Positions 1-9,465 of a stretch of 64,000 nucleotides of DNA are shown piece after piece. Location: the NCBI GenBank assembly GCA_963693285.1, contig OY848918.1, forward strand, positions 21,525,484 through 21,589,483. Direction: 5' to 3'. The notes beneath the pieces are model-generated. The model worked only from the letters and a program-made list of their open reading frames with translations. It made no database searches and was not told where the DNA came from. Each line of letters begins with the position of its first letter. Position 1 is the first letter of the stretch. The translations under genes and the position numbers were made by a program. The DNA is from Xestospongia muta (Eukaryota; Porifera; Demospongiae; Haplosclerida; Petrosiidae).

Positions 1-1333
1 ACCAAAGCACTCTTCAGCTTTATCTTATTCCCACAGGTTATCGTCCCATGTCTCTACTACCACTTATCAGCAAAGTCCTAGAAAGACATATTTTCAACTG
101 GCTACTGGACTTTTGCCAGACACATAATCTTTTATCTGACACTCAGTTCGGCTTTAGACCTGGTCATTCCACAGAGTCCTCCCTGATTACTTCCACAAAT
201 TCATGGTTTACTCAGCTAGATAAAGGATACTCTATATGTGCAACCTTTTTGATCTAATTGAAGCATTTGACTCAATTCCACACCAACTCCTTCTTGATGT
301 CCTCTTTTCACTTGACATCTCTCATCACCTTATCGTTTGGCTTCAAAGCTACCTCACATTTCGATCTCAGCAGGTTGTTGTTGATGGCTGTTCCTCTTCT
401 AAGTCCACTGTGCTATCTGGTGTTCCTCAAGGGTCGATTCTTGGACCAAGTCTCTTCATTTTGTATGTGAATGACATATTCCAGTACCCTTTCTCCTCAA
501 CTTCATCCATCATCCTATATGCTGACGACATCCTTCTATCGTGCCCCTTCAAATCATCCTTTGAATTTTCACTTGCACAATCTAACATTAATATTCTCTC
601 TTCCTGGGTCAAATCTAAACAGGTAACGATTAATCACTCAAAAACCAAATACATGATCATTTCCAGGAAGTCTCCTCCACCCTTTACTACTCTGCCTTCT
701 CTTTTCCTTGATGAATCACCTCTTGAATTAGTCTCTTCATTTAAGTACCTAGGTTTTACTCTAACCTCTAACCTCTCCTGGTCTACTCATATCAATGAAA
801 CCTGTTCTAAGGCCAAGAAACTGCTTGGCTACATCTATTGTCAATTTTACCATAACTCTTCTTCTTCTGTTCTTATTAAATTGTACTTGACATTAATCCT
901 CCCCATCCTTATGTACAGCTCGTCTGTTTGGGATCCATATTCCATTTCTAACATCAACAAATTGGAAAAAGTTCAGCATTTTGCCCTAAAACTCTGCAGT
1001 AAAAATTGGACCTCTGATTATCCTCTACTTCTACAACTCTTCAATCTTCCTTCTCTATCCTCCTGTAGAACAACATCCAAGTTTGTCCTTTTATACAAGT
1101 TCATCATTAGTAAGATCTACATTTCTGCTGGCTCTTTTTTATTTCAAAAACAGTCCTCTTATAATTTACGTTCTTCCCACCCTTTAAACCCGAATCTGCC
1201 CTTCTCCAGATCTTCTGCTACCTTCAACTCCTTCCTTCCCAGTGCTATTTCGCTGTGGAATTCTCTTCTTTCATCATTCAAAGATCTCAACCCTGCAAGG
1301 CAGTTCAAGCAAAATATTTCTTATTTACTTTAA
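1..1333 (+). mobile_element. 3' part of a CR1/Jockey-type LINE reverse transcriptase, frameshifted
   Basis: The reading frame is open from the window edge and encodes the C-terminal half of a non-LTR retrotransposon reverse transcriptase. Visible in order are a GYRPMSLLPLISKVLER block, GFRPGHSTES, motif A with FDSIPHQ, motif B SGVPQGSILGP, the catalytic YADD box (518-529), a KYLGFTL block and a thumb/C-terminal region with KLEKVQ. The frame changes in a short T run near 246-250: upstream it reads to a stop at 257, and the second frame runs from 236 to the stop at 1333. This fits loss of one T, so the copy is probably dead. The endonuclease half lies outside the window. Motif order and the C-terminal thumb resemble CR1/Jockey-group elements; the exact clade is uncertain. 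Confidence 0.9.
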
Positions 1334-1860
1334 AATCATCAAGAATATAGCGCACATATTGTTTATATTAATTTATTCATTCACCTATTAATATCATCAC
1401 TCATCATAAAGCCTTCACCTCCTATTTTATTTTATTCTATTGTTTTTGATGCTCTTTTTATTAGCTTTGCTATTGAACGTCTTTTGTGTTTTAATAAAAA
1501 AGTGGTCCCTTTTTGCATCTCATGTCAAAACATATAGAAAACATCCCACTATGTTGACTTAAGTATTAACAGTACTAATCACGTCAGATACTTTTTGCTG
1601 TAATCTAACTTATTTACATCATGTAGATAGCTCAATGCATATTTTAGAGGTTGCTTTTGGTAATGATTGTCTACATGCAGATTTATATACAGTGTCAAAG
1701 GAGTAGTCCCTATATTAATAAATAATATTTTCCTATTTATTTCCCTGTGTTAATAATCTTTCAGAATGTGGCACAAGCCAATTAAGCAGTTGTTTTAGTG
1801 GAAGAATTTTTGTAGGATGTACACCCTAAAACAACATATGTGATGAAATAACAATTAGCT
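1334..1860 (+). other. LINE 3' tail and unassigned AT-rich sequence
   Basis: After the reverse transcriptase stop there is about 170 bp of T-rich sequence with an AATAAA signal at 1493-1498 followed by a short A run, a plausible 3' end of the LINE. From about 1510 to 1860 I see no coding potential, RNA gene or clear repeat. Confidence 0.5.
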
Positions 1861-2870
1861 AAGTAAACACTAGTATAGTTAACATTACAAACCATTACAA
1901 TAATAGGTAATATATAACAAAGTAACACTGTTTAATGTACAATAGGATTCCATATATAATAACCTTTTCACACTTACTTAATAAAGTCTGCAAGACATAA
2001 CACTTAAACAAGGGATAGTATCTTTTCCTTCTACAAATAATCTTACACATTATGCTAATTAATGAGTCATAAAACTCCCATGTATAAAGAGAGGAAAAGA
2101 AAGGAATGAAACTATTTAGCAAATTGAAATGTTAATAGACAAAGCAATCTTTAAAACCTGTAAAGTTGCTTTGTCTATAATGAAAAACATGTTATTGACA
2201 TTATTGATATAACACAAAAAAACACCAAGTACTATATGCTGCACAATAACAACTAAGTAAACACTAGTATAGTTAACATTACAAACCATTACAATAATAG
2301 GTAATGTATAACAAAGTAATACTGCTTAATGTACAATAGGATTCCATATATAATAACCTTTTCACATTTACTTAATAAAGTCTGCAAGACATAAACAAGG
2401 GATAGTCTCTTTTCCTTCTACAAATAATGTTACACATTATGCTAATTAATGAGTCATTAAACTCCCATGTATAAGGTGAGGAAAAGAAAGGAATGAAACT
2501 ATTTAGCGAATTGAAATGTTAATAGACAAAGCAATCTTTAAAACCAGTAAAATTGCTTTGTCTAACGGAAAACATGTTATTGACATTATTGATATAACAC
2601 AAAAAGCACCAAGTACTATACGCTGCACAATAATAACTAAGTAAACACTAGTATGGTTAGCATTACAAACCATTATAATAATAGGTAATGTATAACAAAG
2701 TAACACTGCTTAATATACTATAGGATTCCATATATAATAACCTTTCACACTTACTTAATAAAGTCTACCAGACATAACACTTAAACAAGGGATAGTATCT
2801 TTTCCTTCTACAAATAATCTTACACATTATGCTAATTAATGAGCCATAAAAATCCCATGTATAAGGATTG
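1861..2870. repeat. Tandem array of ~390-bp repeat, about 2.6 copies
   Basis: Units begin near 1861, 2255 and 2639 (periods of about 394 and 384 bp) with an AAGTAAACACTAGTAT start. Each full unit holds a hairpin made of TAGACAAAGCAA and its exact inverse TTGCTTTGTCTA about 18 bp apart (first at roughly 2138-2179). The same family recurs as a second array at 6139-7175. There is no reading frame. It behaves like a short satellite or the internal repeat of a non-autonomous element. Confidence 0.8.
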
Positions 2871-2879
2871 AAGATTTAC

Positions 2880-3410
2880 AGATTTATAGATTTTAGAAAT
2901 GTAGATTTACTGGTAACAAAGTTAGACTACCATTGCCATGTATACAGTGAATAGGGAGGACAGCTGTACCTAGGGCAACTTTGTCTGCTATCTTCGACCA
3001 CACCCACTTATCTTGTGGTTGCTGTTGAAATACAAAAATAGAAAACACCCAATAAAAACAAGCATATACCTGTATAGTTAGCATGTGATGCAAACAATAT
3101 TAGGACAATCTGACACATACTGTGTGCCAAGAAGGAAAAATCATAACTTTTTATCAGCCTGGGACTTCTTACCTTTGTCAAACTATTATGACTACATTAT
3201 TAGTGACCGATTAATTCTCATTTCAATTTTTCTATTGCATATAACTTTATTGATATGAGAGTTATAATTATCATAGTATGGTCATATATGCAATGAGTGT
3301 CTTCCTAGTATATCTAAAATATTTGCAAAATTAAAATAACTTAAGGCTCTAATTTCCCACAGCCATGAATGTAACCACCTACTTAAATGTATTACTATGA
3401 CTTCTTTATG
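2880..3410. repeat. Inverted copy of a protease-cassette flank
   Basis: This stretch is the reverse complement of the flanks of the group-B protease genes at 41.1-42.5 and 60.6-62.0 kb. Around 3024-3030 it lacks the ~0.87-kb insertion that interrupts those two copies (see 41491-42375), so it serves as the empty-site allele. No gene is seen in it. Confidence 0.75.
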
Positions 3411-3426
3411 CTATAAAAGTGAGTCA
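3411..3426 (+). promoter_or_regulatory. Core promoter: TATA box plus AP-1-like site
   Basis: CTATAAAA at 3411-3418 is followed one base later by TGAGTCA (3420-3426), the textbook AP-1/TRE heptamer. The start codon is 71 bp downstream of the TATA box, leaving room for a transcription start near 3440 and a 5' leader of about 45 nt. The same arrangement precedes the other three group-B genes. TATA function is established knowledge; a role for AP-1 is inferred from the match alone. Confidence 0.7.
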
Positions 3427-3488
3427 TTTGCAGCTTTACTGCAGACAAATCCAGCAAACCAGATTTAGTCTTTTGTTGTGGATTTACA

Positions 3489-4712
3489 ATGCAAAGTACT
3501 ATTCTTTTCATTGCATGCTTTTGCATGCTAGCTGCTCATGCAGATGATGCATCTAAAGGAAGAAAGATTACCTTTTCTAACATAAAAGATATCACCAATA
3601 AAATTGTGAAATACAATAAATATAACCCAAAAGAAGGCACAACTAAGGACTTCCATGCTCAACGATGGGTCTCTGTTACTAGTGATGGATGGGAAACAAT
3701 GGGAACCTTAAAGGAAGTGATGGATAACATGGCTGCACAAACAGAGGAAAAAGGTGATGACCCTTCTAATCCGCATTTTTCTGAAGACCCTTCTCATCCT
3801 CACGCTATCAATAATGAAGGTACTGATACTATAGAAGGTCCTTCCAGTGTTCCTAGCAATACTGAAGAGGAAGGTCCTAGTATTCCTGGTAATACTGAAG
3901 AGGAAGGTCCTAATATTCCTGGCAATACTGAAGAGGAAGATGTTTTTAGTGAGAAAGATCCTGGTGAGAATGAAAGTGTTGGAGACACTGATGATCTCTT
4001 GGAAGATGTTCTTGAGGCAAGACATAATATTAAAAAACGATCGATTGGAGTTGTTCCACCTGATGACACTCGCATAAAAGTTGGTTGGTATGCTCTTTTA
4101 CATTATCCTTGGAGGACAATGGGTAGAATTGATATGGGCTGCACTGGAACATTTGTTCGTGGCAGGACCATCCTTACAGCTGGTCACTGTGTACATGAAG
4201 GTAACAACAGTCCAAATGGCTGGTACAAGTCCCTCCAATTTCGTCGTGCAAAGAATTGTGACCCAAATAAGGGATATTACTACAACTGGAAAAGAGCTGT
4301 CACCTATTATGGATGGTATCGTCACAGTTATGAACACTATGATATTGCAATAATCATCACATATGCTTATTATGGCAACTGGATGGCCTTTGGATGGCGC
4401 CGCCCAATGCCAAAGTACATCATTAACATAAATGGTTATCCCGTTAACAAACCAGGATGGTGTATGTGGCACTCTAACTGCAAAATATCTGGTTTCTTCA
4501 ACGATGGACGAATGATAAAATTCCCATGCGATATAGGTCGTGGAACAAGTGGTAGTGGTGCCTATACTTACTTCCCACACAATCAAGGCACTAAACGTAT
4601 CATATATGGTATTGTTGCGTATGCTTACCACGGTTATAATGGAGGACCTCTTATCAGAGAAGATAATTTTAACCATCTCCAATCCTGGATCAGTTATTAC
4701 CGTGGTTATTAA
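3489..4712 (+). CDS. Secreted V8-like serine protease zymogen, group B
   Basis: This is an intronless 407-residue precursor. Residues 1-18 form a signal peptide. Residues 20-80 are a conserved pro-region starting GRKITFSNI. Residues 85-170 are acidic, with 11-residue repeats of the type EEEGPSIPGNT. A basic site IKKR ends at residue 184. The protease domain follows, with His233 (TAGHC), Asp285 (HYDIA) and Ser354 (GTSGSG). The short N-terminal segment after KKR, the loop before MW and the GxSGS serine box resemble V8-type S1B peptidases, so the protein probably cleaves extracellular substrates after removal of the pro-region. The start follows a TATA box and immediately begins the signal peptide. 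Oddities: the family's GYPGDK loop reads GYPVNK, and GG before the serine box reads RG. S1-pocket positions are Ile and Val. It is the only complete group-B gene on the plus strand. Confidence 0.9.
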   Translation: MQSTILFIACFCMLAAHADDASKGRKITFSNIKDITNKIVKYNKYNPKEGTTKDFHAQRWVSVTSDGWETMGTLKEVMDNMAAQTEEKGDDPSNPHFSEDPSHPHAINNEGTDTIEGPSSVPSNTEEEGPSIPGNTEEEGPNIPGNTEEEDVFSEKDPGENESVGDTDDLLEDVLEARHNIKKRSIGVVPPDDTRIKVGWYALLHYPWRTMGRIDMGCTGTFVRGRTILTAGHCVHEGNNSPNGWYKSLQFRRAKNCDPNKGYYYNWKRAVTYYGWYRHSYEHYDIAIIITYAYYGNWMAFGWRRPMPKYIININGYPVNKPGWCMWHSNCKISGFFNDGRMIKFPCDIGRGTSGSGAYTYFPHNQGTKRIIYGIVAYAYHGYNGGPLIREDNFNHLQSWISYYRGY

Positions 4713-5690
4713 ATGACTAATATTGTCATTAAGTTTGAACTCAATTAGGCCTAGTGTATAACACCACAATTACAATGTTGTTGTGCACCATTTTTTATTA
4801 TTGGTAGCTTTCTTTTTTTCATGCATGTAGTTGATATTGCATCTTTTTTCTGATATTCATAGTTTCAAAAAGTTCATTTAATTAGACAACTTTCAATAGT
4901 AGTTATTCATCAATGCCAGCTATTACTGGTATAAAACTCAAGTGTATTTTGTAAATATGTGATGCAACAAAGAGAGATAGTAGCTGCAACAAGATGCACT
5001 TGTAAGGGTTTACACAACTGCAGTAATTTGGTCTACAATTAACATCTACTGTTGCAGACTGAGATGGTTCTAAATTCCTGTAGGAGCAAGTATAGTTACT
5101 TGTGACGACTAATTATACTTGTTATTTAGACAAAGCCAGCTCTACTTCAAATGTACATCATATTAACCATCACCAAAAAATTATCAATAAAAACAGTTAG
5201 CTAGTAAAGAGTTATTTGGCAAAGAAATAATTGTTTACAGCTGTGGAAATTGTCTAGTTGAATAAACAGTTTTGTTTGTTCTTTTTCAAAGTGTTTGTAT
5301 GTTTCAAGTAACTTGCAGTAAGATAGTAGGCTTTCTATAAGTAAACGAAAGAGTAGTAAACGTTGTATGATCTTAAGAATGTTGGTCATGTTAAAATAAT
5401 TACTATTATAGTCAGTTAATTACATACATCAGTGCTGCCATAACAATCAACTATTGAGCATGTGGTCTGTTGTCTCTATGTTAAACTTACAAACCTTATT
5501 TAGTTAAGCCATGATATAATGTCTGATATTATAAAGACAAATACGTAAATTTTACCTTACTGTTTGGACATATTCTATCAAACATTAAATATATTTGTAG
5601 TAGGTCATATAGTAGTAGGTAGTATAGCAATTGATTTGTCATAATGACAATTCATTTTGCCTAAAATAAGAAACAAGATAATAAAATTAT
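4713..5690. repeat. 3' region and inverted cassette flank
   Basis: The first 100 bp is the 3' region shared with the 39.8 and 59.2 kb genes, including TAGGCCTA at 4746-4753. The rest, to about 5690, is the reverse complement of blocks near 38.1-38.6, 45.7-46.3 and 57.5-58.0 kb. It contains no open frame of its own. Confidence 0.7.
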
Positions 5691-6125
5691 ATGAAAAGAC
5701 GAATTATTGGAAGAGATGATCGTAGAAATATCAGTTACAATGATCTTAAGAGATTTCCATTCCGAACCACAGGAAGAATTGATATTGGCTGCACAGGTAC
5801 ATTTATTCGTGGAAGGACAGTTCTGACAGCTGGCCACTGCGTTCATGGTGGTCGACGTAGAAGATGGTATAGAAACCTTAACTTTCGTCGTGCAAAAAAC
5901 TGCAACCCAAACCGAGGACACTGTCATTACTGGAGCAGAGCTGTGACCTATGTTGGGTGGACTCGATACAGCTACAAACATTATGACATTGCTGTGATCA
6001 TTGTTAGACAAAAGTAGTACAACTTTATGTCCATTGGCTACTGGCACTCTATGCCTAAGACCACTGTGTATATTGATGGCTACCCAAATGACAAACCAGG
6101 AAAATGCATGTGTGTGAAACATTAG
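5691..6125 (+). pseudogene. Truncated V8-like protease relic
   Basis: The frame starts with MKRRIIG, equivalent to the activation site, with no signal peptide or acidic pro-region. It keeps TAGHC and HYDIA, reaches a TAG at 6015-6017, then continues in the same frame through GYPNDKPGKCMC to a stop at 6123-6125. The C-terminal third with the catalytic serine is absent, and ~400-bp tandem repeat sequence begins a few bases later. The upstream sequence is an inverted copy of a cassette flank, so a fragment seems to have been joined between two repeats. A functional protease is not possible from this frame. Confidence 0.85.
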
Positions 6126-6138
6126 GTACTATTAACAA

Positions 6139-7175
6139 AGATAGACAGATTTCTTACACATTATGCTAATTAATGAGTAATAATCTCCCATATACTAGGA
6201 ATGAGAGGAAAAGAAAGGAATGAAACTATATTTACTGAATTGAAATGTTAATAGACAAAGCAATCTTTAAAACCAATGGAACTGCTTTGTTTATAACTGA
6301 CAAGAATTACATTGCTGTTCATATTATTGATATAGCACTAAAAGGTATACTGAGTAGTATATGCTGCACAATAATAACTATGTAAATACTAGTATAGTTA
6401 ACACTACAAACCATTACAATAATAGGTAATGTATAACAAAGTAATACTGCTTAATGTACATCAGTATTTCATATATGACTTCTTCACACTGACTCATTAA
6501 AGTTACCAGACATAACACTTAAACAAGGGATAGTCTCTTTTCCTTCTACAAATAATTTGACACGTTATGGTAAATAATGAGTAATAATCTCCCATATACT
6601 AGGAATGAGAGGAAAAGAAAGGAATGAAACTATATTTACTGAATTGAAATGTTAATAGACAAAGCAATCTTTAAAACCAATGGAACTGCTTTGTTTATAA
6701 CAGACAAGAATTACATTGCTGTTCACATTATTGATATAGCACAAAAAAGCACCAAGTACTATACGCTGCACAATAATAACTATGTAAATACTAGTATAGT
6801 TAACACTACAAACCATTACAATATTAGGTAATGTATAACAAAATAATACTGCTTAATGTATATCAGTATTTCATATATGACCTCTTCACACTGACTCATT
6901 AAAGTTACCAGACATAACACTTAAACAAGGGATAGTCTCTTTTCCTTCTACAAATAATTTGACACATTATGGTAATTAATGAATGATAATCTCCCATATA
7001 CTAGGAATGAGAGGAAAAGAAAAGTATGAAACTATTTAGTGAATAGACAATAGACAAAGCAATATTTAAAACCAATAAAACTCCTTTGTTTATAACAGAC
7101 AACAATTACACTGTTATTTACATTATTGATATAGTATTAAAAAGACACCAACTACTATATGCTATATAATAGCTA
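6139..7175. repeat. Second array of ~400-bp tandem repeat, about 2.5 copies
   Basis: Units repeat with periods of about 404 and 402 bp (a GAGTAATAATCTCCC block at 6175 and 6579, a variant at 6981). They are homologous to the array at 1861-2870 and carry a weaker form of the same internal hairpin. A short open frame inside (6649-6831) is just repeat sequence. Confidence 0.8.
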
Positions 7176-8222
7176 AGGTAAATTCTCAAAGATTTGGACA
7201 TTGCTAGTAAAAACAATTGAATGTTTAAAGACAGCATAAAATGGTTGTTTTTTATTAATTTTAATTAATGTTTGACTTTATCCTTAATAAGTTAAAGCAT
7301 TGATAATATAAGTAACATCTTTTTATCTCTTTTAATGAGATATAAAACAATAACTTAACCTCTACATCACTACATATAAACTTAAACATGGCTGTATTAA
7401 GTGGCGGGCCTGATTATAAAAGCAGTATACTTTATTTGGATGACAATAGGATATATTATAGTTAAGACATGTAGGAGAGCTGTGTTCCTAATCTATGTTA
7501 AAAAGATATTTCTATTTCCTCTCTATTTCTGTCTATTACTAGATATATTTAATTAACCATTTTAACCATTTTAAGGATGTGATTGGTTAATGGAGTGATA
7601 GCAAAAAGAATTCTCATAATATGATGTCATGATGCATATCATTAGGCTCTCTATGTTCTATAAAAGTAGAGAGATTTGAGCATAAGTTTGGGATATTTAC
7701 TTAACTAAAACTAAATTCGAACTCATTTAGGCCGTATATGGCAGTATTAACTAGTAATAACTGTTTTACACATTTTTTGTCTTTTTCCAGCTTTGTTCTA
7801 AAGTATTTTAAGAGATTTTTTAAGTTTGTCATAACACATTTTCAGGAATTACCCCTTTCATAGATTATACGTATTTGATTTCATAAAACGTTTTTATTGA
7901 TAGGTGATTTTATTGATTGCACATTGAATTACTAATATGCACTATGTCTGCTACTCATAGTATAACAAACTAAACAATAGGTATTGTATAATAATTGGTT
8001 ATTAATAGTTATAATACCTAGTGGTACTATTAATTATATAGATAAGCTTTTGAGGTCAGGTGATGTTTTAAACTTCATGCAAATATAAGAGTTCCTATCT
8101 AGTCATGGGAAAAAGTTGTGATACCTTAGCTATTGTTATAGAGGATGTTATATTAATAAAACTATTTCTATCACTATAGGTAAAATGCACTAGTTACAAT
8201 TTATAGTCTTACTAATGCAGAA
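7176..8222. other. Intergenic DNA with a possible promoter/3'-end relic
   Basis: A clean CTATAAAAG lies at 7658-7666. Only about 50 bp later (7706-7735) comes sequence like the 3' regions of the protease genes (GAACTCATTTAGGCC). No coding sequence lies between, as if a gene body had been lost. The rest shows no gene or clear repeat. Confidence 0.4.
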
Positions 8223-8468
8223 GCCCATAGCCTCGTAAAGTAGGAAGGAGCATGCAACTGTCATTCCAAAGGCATTGTAGCATAAGACAAACCACAGTAG
8301 TCTGCTCATGACCATATTTGGAAGCTTAAGTACTTATGAAATTAGCAATATTAATTTACTATGAATATAATTAGATATTACCTTATATGGTCATTTACTA
8401 AAGCTGCTTTTTGGTTAATGCTGTAATACATAGTTGCATGCTCCCTTTTCCTTTGTGAGGTTATGTGC
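8223..8468. mobile_element. Foldback MITE-like repeat
   Basis: The ends are imperfect inverted repeats of about 36 bp, reading roughly CATAGCCTCGTAAAGTAGG and AGGAGCATGCAACT at the left, with the complement at 8433-8466. Its core (CCACAGTAGTC ... TTTGGAAGCTTAAGTACT) matches, inverted, many interspersed copies such as 16.6, 17.05, 34.1, 37.6, 38.65, 46.6, 57.0 and 58.1 kb. It has no coding capacity. Confidence 0.6.
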
Positions 8469-9021
8469 TCCTGATTAATCCTATTAAATTAATTTTTGAT
8501 GAGATATAATTATAATACCATTTAATTTTAGATTATTACCTTACTTCAAGCCTGGGTAACTTCCCATTCATTATGAGTGATGATTAATATCAAGCAGAGA
8601 TGGTAGAATACACACTTAGCTTCAGGATTCATGGAGTTTGGGGCGAAGTCTAGGAAGAGTATAAATAGTATAATTAGTGTTACTTAATTTTGACATGGAT
8701 CTTTTTAATTAATTTGCACATATGTTGTCCATGTGTATAAGTTTCACAGTCAATCAACTCAAACTATACAGCATATTAATATCTAATATGTTGTAATACA
8801 AACCAAATGATTGTGAAAACAAGCAATCTATATATTTCAATGGTAATATCATGTTAGTTACCATCTTAAATATCCACATAACAATAAAATTTAAGTTCTT
8901 TTTTATTATTACAGTATTAATATGCACATCACCTAGTGAAACTGGCCTTTCAATGAATGTATTGCAGAATGCCTAATATCAAAATGTCGAATCACACAAT
9001 ATCTAAACCCACATCATCTAA

Positions 9022-9159
9022 TCCAACAATGTCTTGTTTGTTATCTCTGAGATAAAAGATAGAAAAGCTAAAGAAGCCGCTACAATGATGATCAAGAAGT
9101 ACTATTCCTTCATCTTAAAAGAAACAACTTTTGAAGAAAAGGACTTCAAAAAAATTTAA
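9022..9159 (+). other. Short coding-like frame, unknown
   Basis: A 45-codon open stretch ends ...TFEEKDFKKI and contains ISEIKDRKAKEAATMMIKK; it is rich in Lys and Glu and unlike the surrounding DNA. It has no start methionine at its beginning and no recognised family. It could be an exon remnant or chance. It lies about 300 bp upstream of the 9.5-kb protease gene. Confidence 0.2.
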
Positions 9160-9407
9160 AGTTTAATAGTACCATTTTTTAGAAGACAACTTAATGGCTT
9201 GTTTTTACTAAACAAAATTAATGGTTTCAATGTTTTGATTCAAATACCTAATAAGAGATAACAACAGTTATTATTATATTAAAATAAGTTTATAATTTTG
9301 ATGAAAATAAGATCAACAAACAACAATGAAAGTCTTTCAATGTTTTTGTTGTTTTTGTTAATGTTGACTTTAGATAGATTTATAATGTAAAGTTTACATT
9401 GGAAAGA

Positions 9408-9423
9408 GATAAAAGGTATATAA
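9408..9423 (+). promoter_or_regulatory. TATA-like core promoter of the pseudoprotease gene
   Basis: GATAAAAG (9408-9415) and TATATAA (9417-9423) lie 43-58 bp upstream of the ATG at 9466. Either could place transcription start near 9440-9450. No AP-1-like heptamer is present, unlike the group-B promoters. Confidence 0.5.
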
Positions 9424-9465
9424 TAAGCAAAGTTTTAGGATACTACCAAGAACTACTGGAACATC

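Noticed and set aside
3800..4075. Ser/Pro- or Leu/Lys-rich frames over the acidic pro-region repeats in other frames or on the other strand
   Set aside because: Frame-shifted readings of the coding repeats, not separate proteins.
1861..7175. Possible CRISPR-like array
   Set aside because: Units are about 400 bp, tandem without unique spacers, and the genome is eukaryotic.
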